The position numbers and the translations under genes were made by a program. A stretch of DNA of 64,000 bases from DAOUBP01 sp964474695 (GTDB taxonomy: Bacteria > Chloroflexota > Anaerolineae > CG2-30-64-16). Location of the stretch: contig CAYYTK010000019.1 in the NCBI GenBank assembly GCA_964474695.1, forward strand, positions 1-64,000, written 5' to 3'. Numbering within the stretch: the first letter of the stretch is position 1; every line of letters starts with the position of its first letter. The notes beneath the pieces are model-generated. The model had not been told where the DNA came from, did no database searches, and saw only the letters and a list, made by a program, of their open reading frames with translations. Positions 28,960-37,390 of the stretch are shown piece after piece.

Positions 28960-29804
28960 GCAATAGCTCCTGAAAGATGAAAGTACGGCTCCAGGGCGCG
29001 TTCGGCAGCCGCGCGCGCCCTGACTGCCAACTCATATGGATCCCATGCCCAATACTCGGGCCGGAACAGCTCGACGGAGCACGGCCCGTCGTAACCGATT
29101 GCTTTCAGCCGGGCGCAAATCTCGCCCAGCGGCACGACCCCCAGGCCGGGCAGCACCCGCGTGGCGTCGGTGATCGCCTCTTTCGGCGTGTCCTCCACGT
29201 CGTCCAGGTGCAGGGCGAAGATGCGCGCAGGATCGAGCGCGTCCAGCTCCTCCGGCAGCCCGCCGCCCGCGTAGAAGTGCGCGGCGTCCACCGTCATGCC
29301 CACGTTGTCACGGCCGGCCGCCCGGATGATCTCGAACGCGGCCCGGGGCGTTCGCACGCTGCACCAGCCGAAACCGAGAAACTCGAACGACAGCCGGATG
29401 CCGAACTGGCCCGCGATCTCGCCCAGGTCAGCCAACACGCGCGCATACTCGGCGACGACATCGGCCCAAGGCAGGCTGCGGTCGGGGGTCGGGCTGGGCA
29501 CCACGATGATCGTCGGACAGCCGATTGCCTGGGCGATGCGGCTCAGTTCCCGGCAGCGCGCCCGAATGGCTGCGTACTCATCCGGCGGCCGGAACGCGAT
29601 GAACTCGATAGAATTCAGCGTCACGGGTGCAACCCCATGCAGGTCGAGCAGCGCTTTCAGCTCGGCCGGCGAGTGCTCCTCCAGGTAGCGATCCACCTTC
29701 GCCGCCCACAGCTCGAGCGCCTTGAAGCCGGCCGCGGCCGTCACCGCGACATCGGTGGCGAGATCCTGTAACAGCGTGGTAGCGCCATGAAAGGCAAGGA
29801 GCAT
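28956..29804 (-). CDS. Sugar phosphate isomerase/epimerase (xylose isomerase-like)
   Basis: 282 residues, TIM barrel of the AP endonuclease 2/IolE-IolI type. 'LSFEFLGFGW', 'DNVGMTVDAAHFYAGGG', 'FALHLDDVEDTPKEAI' and 'CSVELFRPEYWAWDP' supply Glu, Asp, His and Glu metal ligands. It may isomerise an inosose or a keto-uronate of the pathway. It is divergent from IolO in the same operon, so the two do not look like a recent duplicate. Confidence 0.8.
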   Translation of the reverse strand: MLLAFHGATTLLQDLATDVAVTAAAGFKALELWAAKVDRYLEEHSPAELKALLDLHGVAPVTLNSIEFIAFRPPDEYAAIRARCRELSRIAQAIGCPTIIVVPSPTPDRSLPWADVVAEYARVLADLGEIAGQFGIRLSFEFLGFGWCSVRTPRAAFEIIRAAGRDNVGMTVDAAHFYAGGGLPEELDALDPARIFALHLDDVEDTPKEAITDATRVLPGLGVVPLGEICARLKAIGYDGPCSVELFRPEYWAWDPYELAVRARAAAERALEPYFHLSGAIA

Positions 29805-30812
29805 TCAGATCTCCGTCAGCTTTACCGGCCGGTTCTCCCGGTATGACTTCCACGCTGCGTAACCCAGCACTACGGAGAGCCGACCATCGCGGCCGGTGAC
29901 GGACGGCTGCCGGTCCTCTTGCACGCAGGCGATGAACTCACGCACCTCGTTGACGTAGGTTTCCGGATAGCGCTGCATGAAGAAGCGCGGGGGCAGAGCC
30001 GCATGCATGCCGCTGCGATCGCCGACCACCACCGTGTCCACCGACTCATTACCGGCCTGCGCGGTCCCTGCCGAGCAGAAGACCTCCAGCCGTTGATCGT
30101 AGCCGTAGACTGCCTGGCGGCTATTGTCGATCACGCCCAGCGCGCCGTTCGCGAAGCGCAGCGTGACAACGTCGGTGTCCACGTCCCCTGCTTCGGCCAG
30201 CCACGGCGCAACCAGCACGCTGCCCATCGCATAGACCTCTTCGACCTCGCCCACCTGAAAGCGGGCCATGTCGAAGTCATGAATGGTCATATCGAGATAC
30301 ATGCCGCCCGATGCCCTGGCATATTCGACCGAGGGCGGCTCAGGATCGCGAGCAACGATGTGCAGGATGCAGGGCCGGCCGATCGCGCCGGAGGCCACCA
30401 GGTCGCGCACGCGGCGAAAGGCCGGATCGAAGCGCCGGTTGAAGCCGATCTGGAGCTTGACGCCCGCCGCATCCACCGCGGCAAGCGCGATGTCGATGCT
30501 CGGCAGATCAAGCGCCAAGGGTTTTTCGCAGAAGATGTGCTTGCCGGCCAGCGCCGCGTCGCGCACGATGAACCAATGGGTGTCGGTGCTCGTGGCGATC
30601 AACACCGCAGGGATAGAGGGATCAGCCAGCAGCTCATGATAGTCGGCCACAACCCGCGGGATGCCCAGCTCATCCGCGAGGGCTTGCGCGACATCCAGGC
30701 GGAGGTCGCAGACCGCGACCAGGTTCGCTTCAGGGATCTTGCGCACCAGGTTTCGGACGTGCACGCTCCCCATGCGGCCCGTGCCGATGACGGCGATATT
30801 CATTCGATTCAT
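29805..30812 (-). CDS. iolG: Gfo/Idh/MocA dehydrogenase, probable myo-inositol 2-dehydrogenase
   Basis: 335 residues. N-terminal Rossmann fold 'IAVIGTGRMGSVHVRNL', then the family motif 'HIFCEKPLALD', catalytic 'GGMYLDMTIHDFDMARF' (Asp/His) and 'GFNRRFDPAFRRV'. These match the inositol dehydrogenase branch. It oxidises myo-inositol to scyllo-inosose, the first step. The stop abuts the next ATG. Other sugars are possible for this superfamily. Confidence 0.78.
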   Translation of the reverse strand: MNRMNIAVIGTGRMGSVHVRNLVRKIPEANLVAVCDLRLDVAQALADELGIPRVVADYHELLADPSIPAVLIATSTDTHWFIVRDAALAGKHIFCEKPLALDLPSIDIALAAVDAAGVKLQIGFNRRFDPAFRRVRDLVASGAIGRPCILHIVARDPEPPSVEYARASGGMYLDMTIHDFDMARFQVGEVEEVYAMGSVLVAPWLAEAGDVDTDVVTLRFANGALGVIDNSRQAVYGYDQRLEVFCSAGTAQAGNESVDTVVVGDRSGMHAALPPRFFMQRYPETYVNEVREFIACVQEDRQPSVTGRDGRLSVVLGYAAWKSYRENRPVKLTEI

Positions 30813-30825
30813 ATTTGCCTCGCGG

Positions 30826-31875
30826 TCACGGCTTCATCACGATTTTCATCGCCTTCTTGGGGCCGTGCGCCAGGGTCGCGGCATCGAGGCCCAGGTCGCA
30901 GAACGCCTCCACCCCATCCTCAAGATCGATCACCTTGGTAAAGAACGGCTCCATGTTAAGCCGCTTCTCCTGGAAGATGCGGATCGAGGGCACCATCGTG
31001 TTCTGGCCCAGGTACAGCCCCAGGATCTTGGTCGCCCAGCGGGTGATCTCGTTCGGCGTGACGGCCGCCCGCACGCTCGAATCCATGCCGAAAGGCAGCA
31101 CCTTGCCGCCCGGGGTCACGCATTGCAGCGCCTGTTCGAGCGCGTTGCCGGTCGCCTCGATCACGATGTCGGCCTTCCGGCCATAGGTGAACTCGGTGAT
31201 CTTCTGCACGACATCGACTTCGTTCGGATTCCAGACGGTCAGGCCGCACTGCCTGGCCACGTTGATGCGGAACGGATCGATCTCGGTCACCGCAACCTTG
31301 GCCGCGATGTTCTTGGCGAACTGGGAAAACAGGTAGCCGATGGGACCGAAGCCAAGGATCATCACGTAGTCGTAAGGCAGCATCAACAGGGTGTTCATGC
31401 CGTTGACCACCGTCGCCAGCGTCTCGACCTGGGTCCCCAGGATATCGTCGATCGTATCTGGCAGCACGAAGCACTGCTTCTCAGGCACCAGGCAGTACTC
31501 GGCATACCCGCCGTCACGCATCACGCCCAAGGCGTTGAACTTGATCTCGACGCACTGGCTGCTGAGGCCCATCCGGCAAAACGAGCAAAAGCCGCAGCGG
31601 ATGTTGTTGTCGATGGCCACGCGGTCCCCGACCTTGAGGTACTTCACGTGCGAGCCGACTTCGATCACCTCGCCGCAGAACTCGTGGCCGAGCACCGTGT
31701 TCTCCTTGTAGTGATGCTTGCCCTCAAGGATCTTCACATCACTGCCGCAGATGCCGACCGCCTTCACCCGCAACAGGACGTCGTCGGGCTCTTTTACCTT
31801 GGGAATCGGAATGTGGGTCAGCTCAAGTTTACCGGGTTGCCTGAAGACGAGCGCTTTCATTTTGTCCATGTCCAT
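30826..31875 (-). CDS. Zn-dependent medium-chain alcohol/polyol dehydrogenase
   Basis: 349 residues. Catalytic Zn motif 'AVGICGSDVKI' and 'LGHEFCG'; structural Zn loop 'CGFCSFCRMGLSSQC'; NAD fold 'VMILGFGPIGYLFSQFAK'. It may reduce tagaturonate or oxidise another polyol in the inositol pathway. It is shorter than the IolM-type enzyme in this operon and lacks its N-terminal insert. First structural gene after the regulator. Confidence 0.8.
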   Translation of the reverse strand: MDMDKMKALVFRQPGKLELTHIPIPKVKEPDDVLLRVKAVGICGSDVKILEGKHHYKENTVLGHEFCGEVIEVGSHVKYLKVGDRVAIDNNIRCGFCSFCRMGLSSQCVEIKFNALGVMRDGGYAEYCLVPEKQCFVLPDTIDDILGTQVETLATVVNGMNTLLMLPYDYVMILGFGPIGYLFSQFAKNIAAKVAVTEIDPFRINVARQCGLTVWNPNEVDVVQKITEFTYGRKADIVIEATGNALEQALQCVTPGGKVLPFGMDSSVRAAVTPNEITRWATKILGLYLGQNTMVPSIRIFQEKRLNMEPFFTKVIDLEDGVEAFCDLGLDAATLAHGPKKAMKIVMKP

Positions 31876-31890
31876 CTCCTTTGATGAAAG

Positions 31891-32922
31891 TCAGGTTGAC
31901 TCCCTCACGATCAAGCGCCCCTGCAAAACCACGTCGGTCACCTCGCAGGATGCGCCACCCTCGCAAACGATCAAAGCCAGGGCCATCTGCATCGCACGTT
32001 CGCCGAGTTCGAACAGCGGCTGTGCGACCGTGGTCAGCGCCGGGACTACATACGCCGCGTACGGCACGTCGTCGAACCCAACCACCGCCAGATCGCGCGG
32101 TACCGCGATGCCGGCCTGCCGCGCCGCAGCCAACACCCCGATCGCGGTCATGTCGTTGTAGCAAAAGACCGCGGTCGGCGGTTCCTGCAGCGCCAACAAG
32201 GAGCGCAGCGCCTCACCCCCACCGTCGAGCCGGCCGGTCCCACCGATGACCAGCGCCGGATCGTACGGCAGGGCGGCGACGGCAAGCGCCGCGCGGTAAC
32301 CGGCCAGCCGATCGATGCTTGGGCTGTGCCCCACGGGGCCGGTGATGTGGGCGACGCGCCGGTGGCCCAACCCGAGCAGGTGCTCGGCCGCCAGCCGCCC
32401 GCCATGCACATCATCCACGCGCACGGAATACGCCAGGGACGGCGCCGCGTTCAGCATCCCCCCGGGGCTGTGGCTGTTCAGCAGGATCACCGGCACGCCG
32501 GCCGCGGCCAGGCGCGCCTGGTGCAGCGCGCCGACGCGCGATGAGGTCACGATCACGGCATCCACGCGCTTGGAGCGGAGCATCTCCACCGCCGCGATCT
32601 CGCGCTCCGGCACGTCGCCCGACGCCGCAAGGATCAATGAATAGCCGTGGGGGTAAGCCGTGCGCTCGATCCCCTCCACCACTTCGGCCGCGAACGGATC
32701 CGCGATGGTCGTCACCACCACACCGACGGTGCGGGTCCGGCCCATCACCAGGCTGCGCGCGGCGGCATCCGGCGAGTAACCCATCTCCTGCGCCAGGCTG
32801 TGGATGCGCGCCTTCGTCGCAGGGTTCACCAACGGGCTGTCGCTCAACGCGCGTGAGACGGTCGAGTGGGAGACGCCCGCAGCCCGGGCGATGTCTTTGA
32901 TAGACGCTTTCGCGGCGGTCAT
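31891..32922 (-). CDS. LacI-family transcriptional regulator of the inositol operon
   Basis: About 343 residues. N-terminal helix-turn-helix 'SIKDIARAAGVSHSTVSRALS' with the hinge helix 'GYSPDAAARSLVMGRT', then a periplasmic-binding-like sensor domain ('VGVVVTTIADPFAAEVVEGIE', 'AVVGFDDVPYAAYV'). The ATG at 32922 is preferred; a GTG three codons upstream (32931) is possible. The gene is first in the operon and its own promoter carries a LacI-type palindrome, so autorepression relieved by an inositol intermediate is the likely mode. Confidence 0.87.
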   Translation of the reverse strand: MTAAKASIKDIARAAGVSHSTVSRALSDSPLVNPATKARIHSLAQEMGYSPDAAARSLVMGRTRTVGVVVTTIADPFAAEVVEGIERTAYPHGYSLILAASGDVPEREIAAVEMLRSKRVDAVIVTSSRVGALHQARLAAAGVPVILLNSHSPGGMLNAAPSLAYSVRVDDVHGGRLAAEHLLGLGHRRVAHITGPVGHSPSIDRLAGYRAALAVAALPYDPALVIGGTGRLDGGGEALRSLLALQEPPTAVFCYNDMTAIGVLAAARQAGIAVPRDLAVVGFDDVPYAAYVVPALTTVAQPLFELGERAMQMALALIVCEGGASCEVTDVVLQGRLIVREST

Positions 32923-32990
32923 GATTGGCACCAGCGGTCATGAGCTCGCGTTGGCCTCTGTTCGACAGGCGCCAACGCCGATTCGATGCG

Positions 32991-33012
32991 GTATTGCACA
33001 CGTGTGCAATAC
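32991..33012. promoter_or_regulatory. LacI-type operator
   Basis: A perfect 22-bp palindrome made of GTATTGCACAC and its inverse, centred on CG like other LacI/PurR-family operators. It lies over the predicted transcription start, just below the -10, and 70 bp before the regulator gene. Confidence 0.85.
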
Positions 33013-33018
33013 GGCCGA

Positions 33019-33048
33019 AGTATACAACAGGGGTGTTCGCGTTGTCAA
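33019..33048 (-). promoter_or_regulatory. Promoter of the lacI-iol operon
   Basis: TTGACA (33043-33048) and TATACT (33019-33024) on the minus strand with 18 bp between. It reads toward the regulator gene; the operator covers +1. Confidence 0.85.
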
Positions 33049-33137
33049 GGTCGACGCGTCCGCCGGCGCGGACTGACAGCTCACCGGCGCAGGCGCCGTT
33101 TCAACGACCGGCCCACTGCTCCGGGGAGGGCGCGCGG

Positions 33138-33156
33138 CTGGGGGCTGCGCCCCCAG
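33138..33156. promoter_or_regulatory. DGR target hairpin downstream of VR1
   Basis: CTGGGGGC/GCCCCCAG, a perfect 8-bp stem with a TGC loop, 60 bp past the end of VR1. The same hairpin at the same distance follows VR2. In Bordetella phage BPP-1 a GC-rich hairpin or cruciform beyond the VR promotes retrohoming. Confidence 0.75.
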
Positions 33157-33198
33157 ACCCCCACAGGGTACAGGGCACAGAAAACAGAGGACAGGGTG

Positions 33199-35454
33199 CT
33201 ATTTGAGAGAACCCCTGGCGACACGAAAACCGTCGCCGTCGTACCTGCTGTCAGGGGTGATCCCGGCACGGAAAGCGCACCGCACGACGCCTGGTTCATC
33301 TTCGGCCCACGAACCGCCGCGCAAGACGCGCCACGCGTCACCTGAAGGCTCATCATCAGGCGGCGAACTATAGTTTTCCTGCCACCTGGTCAGGCACCAC
33401 TCCCACACATTGCCGGCCATGTCGGCCGCGCCGCAGGGACTGTCCCCCTTGGGAGAGTAAGACCCCACCAGGGACGTCGTGCCCGGCCCCGCCGGCCGGC
33501 AGTTAGCGCGCTCCGGGTCCCAATCGTTTCCCCACGGCCACAGACGGCCGTCATCGCCGCGCGCGGCCTTCTCCCATTCCGCCTCGGTGGGCAGACGATA
33601 CTCCTTGCCGGACCGCTCGCTCAACCACGCGACGTACGCCATCGCATCGCGCCAGGTCACATTGACGACCGGATGGCCGGCCAACTCCTCGGGGACACGG
33701 CCTTCCGGCCAATGGCGAGGCGGATTATGGCGGGCGGCCCGCACGAACTCGGCGTACTGCGCGTTGGTCACCGGGTAGCGGCCGATCTCGAACGCCGGCA
33801 GCGTCACCTCGTGTTCCGGCTGCTCCTGAGCAAGCCAACCCTTCTTCTGCGCCTCCTCGGCCCAGGCCTTCGTCGCGTCCAGGCGCAGCAGAATATCAAT
33901 CTGCTTCTTGCTGCTGCCCATCATGAACGGCCCGGCCGGCACCAGCACCAGTTCCGGCTCGAAGGTTGCCCGCGCCACCCGAACAACCGGTGCGGCCACG
34001 GCGGGCGCAGCCTGGCGGGTCAGGGTGGTGAACTCCCGCAGCTCATCCAGCTTCAGGCCCCCGAAGCACGCGGCTGCATCCTCGTGCAGGGACAACAGCC
34101 GGCGCAGCGATTCCCGGCCGGCGAATGGCTTCAGCGCGTCGGGCAGCGGCGGCGCTTCCGCCGGGCGTTTGTCGACATCTTGCGATGCGCGGGCGAATTC
34201 CTCCAGTTGGATCAGCGCGCCGGGCCGGCGGAGCACCTCGGCCCACAGCTCTGGATAGGCCTGTTGGATCGCCACCAGCTTGGCCAGCCGCACCGGCGTC
34301 AAGGTATTTTTCAGTTCAGGCCGCTTGTCGACCAGCCGGGACATCAACAGAAAGGTGTTGAGCGTGCGCTTGACCTTGCGCGGGGTGGGATTGTCAGCCA
34401 GGCCTTGCGCGAAGACCTCGGCACAGTGCGCATCTAGGTTGCGAGCGGTCAACGCCTCGACGTAGCTCTGCATGCGCTTGTCCGCGATGACCGGCAGGTG
34501 GAACGGCAGTTGGATGATCTTCTCCAGGTATTCGTTGGCCTTCACCTCGCCTTGATAGCGCGTCCGCACCGCGTCGGCGATCGCTTCGGGATCCAGCCCC
34601 AACACGAAGATGCACCCCGGCACATCCAGGAACAGCTTGAGCGCCTCCAACACCTGGATTGCCTTGCCGGGCAGGCAGCGATCAAGGTCGTCGACAAATA
34701 CGACCAGCCGCCGCGGCTGGTCCCCGGCCGGCGGCAGCAGCGCCTTCACCAGCGCCGCGAAGTTGCGCTGGAACTGTTCCAGCGAGCGAAGCTGCGCCTG
34801 GTAGTGCGTCGTCTCCTCGCGACGGAACGCGGCGACCAGCTTGCCCAGGTCGGACGCGGGCTTGCCCTGGCCCCACCCCTTTTTGGCCTCCTGCGCGCTT
34901 TCGGCCGCGAAGGTGTTGGCCACGAAGGTCTGCCATGGCCCGCTGAACAACACGCTGGCCGCCAGCCCGCCAGCCCCCGCGATCGCGTCCGTCCAATTAA
35001 CACGCACCTTATCCCCGCGCTCGGTCCAACCCGTCTCGCGGTAGAGCGCTTCGTTGAGCAGCGCCAGCAGTTGCCGCGGCCCCGGATCCCCCTTGGCCGG
35101 CTCAGCGGCCTCATCCTCTTCGGCCGGCAGCAACTGCTTGAGGTCATCCAGCAGCAGCAAGAGCAGCGCGCGCCAGAGCGCGTCCTCCTGGTTGTACTTC
35201 CACGCGTCGAACCAGGCCGCGCGGTGCAGCAGCGCCTCGCCCTCACGGACGGCGGTCACGCGCGCCTGCATCATCCGCATTAAGCTGGTTTTGCCGCTGC
35301 CCCAACTACCGTAGATGCCGAGGATCAACGGCGTCTGCGTGGCCGGATCCAACAGGATATCCGCCAGCGCGTCCACGTAGGGCTGGAAATCCAGCGCGTC
35401 CTGGTCGGCCGGCTGGTCGTGGAGGATGGGGGCCTGGAGTGGGGTATCGGACAT
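33199..35454 (-). CDS. DGR target protein 1: KAP P-loop NTPase fused to FGE-sulfatase domain
   Basis: 751 residues. KAP-family NTPase at about 20-430, with Walker A 'IYGSWGSGKTSLMR' (49-56 core) and Walker B 'LVVFVDDLDRC' (250-260). A linker leads to a formylglycine-generating-enzyme-like domain from about 515: 'VLVPAGPFMMGSS', 'YRLPTEAEWEKAARGDDGRLWPWG', 'NVWEWC' and 'VLRGGSWAEDE'. The C-terminal tip 'RCAFRAGITPDSRYDGDGF' is the variable region. One of the paired Cys of true FGE enzymes is missing, so the domain is probably a ligand-binding C-type-lectin-like fold. ATG at 35454 has GGGAG 9 nt upstream. Last gene of the DGR cassette. Confidence 0.88.
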   Translation of the reverse strand: MSDTPLQAPILHDQPADQDALDFQPYVDALADILLDPATQTPLILGIYGSWGSGKTSLMRMMQARVTAVREGEALLHRAAWFDAWKYNQEDALWRALLLLLLDDLKQLLPAEEDEAAEPAKGDPGPRQLLALLNEALYRETGWTERGDKVRVNWTDAIAGAGGLAASVLFSGPWQTFVANTFAAESAQEAKKGWGQGKPASDLGKLVAAFRREETTHYQAQLRSLEQFQRNFAALVKALLPPAGDQPRRLVVFVDDLDRCLPGKAIQVLEALKLFLDVPGCIFVLGLDPEAIADAVRTRYQGEVKANEYLEKIIQLPFHLPVIADKRMQSYVEALTARNLDAHCAEVFAQGLADNPTPRKVKRTLNTFLLMSRLVDKRPELKNTLTPVRLAKLVAIQQAYPELWAEVLRRPGALIQLEEFARASQDVDKRPAEAPPLPDALKPFAGRESLRRLLSLHEDAAACFGGLKLDELREFTTLTRQAAPAVAAPVVRVARATFEPELVLVPAGPFMMGSSKKQIDILLRLDATKAWAEEAQKKGWLAQEQPEHEVTLPAFEIGRYPVTNAQYAEFVRAARHNPPRHWPEGRVPEELAGHPVVNVTWRDAMAYVAWLSERSGKEYRLPTEAEWEKAARGDDGRLWPWGNDWDPERANCRPAGPGTTSLVGSYSPKGDSPCGAADMAGNVWEWCLTRWQENYSSPPDDEPSGDAWRVLRGGSWAEDEPGVVRCAFRAGITPDSRYDGDGFRVARGSLK
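33216..33285 (-). repeat. Variable repeat 1 (VR1) of the DGR
   Basis: 70 bp at the 3' end of target gene 1, matching the TR except at 11 positions; every one is an A in the template (sense strand). The 3'-most 17 bp are identical to the TR and to VR2. Beyond them VR1 and VR2 share AGGGGTTCTCTC, absent from the TR, a candidate initiation-of-homing signal. Confidence 0.95.
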
Positions 35455-35700
35455 CGATGTCTGCTCCCAGCCGGTCTGAGACCGGCATCGCTGCAAGGTA
35501 GCCCTGCCCGAACGCTCAGCAAACGCTTACGGGCTCAGGCAGGGCCTGGTTTCTTTGGCCGGCCGGACGTCACCGCCCGGCGCGACCGGGGTCACGGTCT
35601 GGAGTTCTCTCAAGAGCACGGCGCTGGCCGAAGGTGTACCGCAATCTGCCAGATTGCGTCGCACCCCCGGCAGATCGCTGGCCGTCCCTCCGGCGACTAC

Positions 35701-35770
35701 TGGCGACACGAAAACCGTTGTTGTCGTTCCTGTTGTCAGGGTTGTTCCTGTTACGGTAAGCGCACCGCAC
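35701..35770 (-). repeat. Template repeat (TR) of the DGR
   Basis: 70 bp between avd and target gene 1. Read in the VR frame it would encode RCAYRNRNNPDNRNDNNGF, an Asn-rich stretch of AAC codons as expected for a DGR template. It has 20 adenines on the sense strand; 14 of these sites differ in at least one VR and no other position does. Past its 3' end, at 35641-35657, GCAATCTG/CAGATTGC forms an inverted repeat that may be part of the template RNA. The 290 bp between avd and target gene 1 contain no real gene; the minus-strand frame across it (35570-35797) is the TR itself. Confidence 0.95.
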
Positions 35771-35786
35771 GCTGCGACCGGACCCG

Positions 35787-36134
35787 CTACGGTTCATTAT
35801 ACCGCTTCGTCCAGGATCCTAACAGCTTGCCGGTCTCAACGAGCAGCCCTCCCACGTACTGGTACTGCTTCAAGTTGAACAAGCCTAGCTCATGGCACAA
35901 ACGCACCGTGTAGCGCAGCCGATCCAGGTCAACGTCGGCCTGCCGCAGCAGGTCAGGCCGCTCGGTCGCCGAACATTTGCGCGCCCGCAGCAGCAGATCC
36001 ATGAAGCCTGCCCCGATCTCCTGGATGCGGCGCCCCAGCACCATGCGTTGGCTGCGCGGGAATTTCTCGCTGACCTGAAAGAGGTAAACCAGCAAGTCAA
36101 AAGTCTTGGTGAAAAGCGGCGTCTCCTGGCTCAA
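35787..36134 (-). CDS. avd: DGR accessory variability determinant (Avd)
   Basis: 115 residues, all-helical, basic: 'TFDLLVYLFQVSEKFPRSQRMVLGRRIQEIGAGFMDLLLRA' and 'RLRYTVRLCHELGLFNLKQYQYVGGLLVETGKLLGSW'. This matches the four-helix-bundle Avd family. Avd forms a pentameric barrel that binds the RT and template RNA in BPP-1. Its start overlaps the RT stop by 4 nt (ATGA) and its stop is 17 bp from the TR. Confidence 0.9.
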   Translation of the reverse strand: MSQETPLFTKTFDLLVYLFQVSEKFPRSQRMVLGRRIQEIGAGFMDLLLRARKCSATERPDLLRQADVDLDRLRYTVRLCHELGLFNLKQYQYVGGLLVETGKLLGSWTKRYNEP

Positions 36135-37192
36135 AACACCACCTGCCTGAACAGCGCCTGGCGCAGCCGGTATGTATCAGCATGGCTGGCATGCGCGATC
36201 CAGGCCTGTAGCGACTGTTGAATCTGCGCCAGGCTCATCTCCCCGGCCCGGTAGGCGGTGCGCTGCTGGCGCAGGCGGCGTGCAAACGCCTTGACGTTCT
36301 CCCGCTTCAGCCGGCGATGGTCGGGGAACACCCGGAAACCCAGCCACGGGATGCCGGCTTTCACCGGGTACACCTGGGCGCGCTCCTCGTGCAGCGTTAG
36401 CCGCAGCTCGGCGAGCTTGTCCATCACTGCGGCCCGCCAGGCCCACAGCGTGGCCTTATCATCAGCGAACAACAGAAAGTCATCGCAATACCGCAGATAG
36501 GCCCGGCAGCGCAGCTCGTGCTTGACAAACTGATCCAGGTCATCCAGGTAAACATTGGCCCAATTCTGCGAGGTCAAATTCCCGATGGGCAGGCCCCTGG
36601 GCCGCGTGGCCGCCAGCAGATCGTCACCAGGAAAATAGACCATGTCGTACTGCTCGGCCAACACACCCGCGCCGCTGGCCAGGATGGCGTCCATCAGCGT
36701 CAGGGTGTCGGCGCAGGCAATGCGCCGCGCCAACTGACCGCGCAGGATTTGCAGATCAACCGACGGAAAGAACTGCACCACATCGCACTGCAAGACGTGC
36801 CGATGGCCGCGGGCGAAGTGCTGGCAGCGGTCAAGCGCTGCGTGCGTGCCCTTGCCGACCCGGCAGGCGTAGCTATCATGGATCATGCGCGCCTCGAAGA
36901 TCCGCCAGGTCACTTGCATCAACGCGTGGTGCACCACCCGGTCGCGAAACGGCGCGGCCGAGATGCGCCGCGGCTTCGGCTCCGTGATGGTGAAGTGGCG
37001 ATACGGGCCGGGCTGATACGTCTTGTCCCGCAGCTCCTCGTACAGCGCCCACAGGTTTTGCTCCAGGTCCACCTCAAAAGACGCCACGCTGACCCATTTG
37101 CGCTTGCCCCCGCGCCGCGCGCGGCGCCACGCCCACCACAGGTTATCCAGGTCGTAGATTTGGGGGTACAGCCCCTTGAAGGTACGCGTCAT
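36131..37192 (-). CDS. Diversity-generating retroelement reverse transcriptase
   Basis: 353 residues. RT motifs in order: 'DNLWWAWRRARRGGKRK', 'FRDRVVHHALMQVTWRIFEARMIHDSYACRVGKGTHAALDR', 'LQCDVVQFFPSVD', the DGR-type 'GLPIGNLTSQNWANVYLDDLD' and the catalytic 'RYCDDFLLFADDK' (YxDD). The SQ in the fourth motif in place of QG is characteristic of DGR enzymes. No maturase or endonuclease domain is present. It copies the TR RNA with adenine-specific errors. It lies between the two targets with Avd and the TR next. Confidence 0.95.
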   Translation of the reverse strand: MTRTFKGLYPQIYDLDNLWWAWRRARRGGKRKWVSVASFEVDLEQNLWALYEELRDKTYQPGPYRHFTITEPKPRRISAAPFRDRVVHHALMQVTWRIFEARMIHDSYACRVGKGTHAALDRCQHFARGHRHVLQCDVVQFFPSVDLQILRGQLARRIACADTLTLMDAILASGAGVLAEQYDMVYFPGDDLLAATRPRGLPIGNLTSQNWANVYLDDLDQFVKHELRCRAYLRYCDDFLLFADDKATLWAWRAAVMDKLAELRLTLHEERAQVYPVKAGIPWLGFRVFPDHRRLKRENVKAFARRLRQQRTAYRAGEMSLAQIQQSLQAWIAHASHADTYRLRQALFRQVVF

Positions 37193-37328
37193 ATGGAACT
37201 CACTTTATTGGGTGGGTGGTGGAGATATGGCAGCGAATTGCCAGGATTTATCGAATCTCTCGTCGCGGCGATATGATTCGCTCAATCCGGCGGATTCGTT
37301 GTTCTATCCTCCAGCCATCGCGCGCGGC

Positions 37329-37347
37329 CTGGGGGCTGCGCCCCCAG
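37329..37347. promoter_or_regulatory. DGR target hairpin downstream of VR2
   Basis: The same 8-bp CTGGGGGC/GCCCCCAG hairpin with TGC loop, 61 bp beyond VR2. The flanks are also alike (GCGCGG before it, ACCCCCACAG after it), so about 90 bp downstream of both targets were duplicated together. Confidence 0.75.
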
Positions 37348-37390
37348 ACCCCCACAGAGAACAGGGTACAGTGAACAGCAGACAGGGTGC

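Noticed and set aside
25768..28980. Long plus-strand ORFs (up to 560 codons) across 25.8-29.8 kb
   Set aside because: They are shadows of the inositol operon on the minus strand, which has recognisable domains throughout; the long frames result from high GC.
35570..35797. 75-residue Asn/Arg-rich ORF on the minus strand
   Set aside because: It is the DGR template repeat read as protein; it has no ribosome site and its sequence is explained by AAC codons of the TR.
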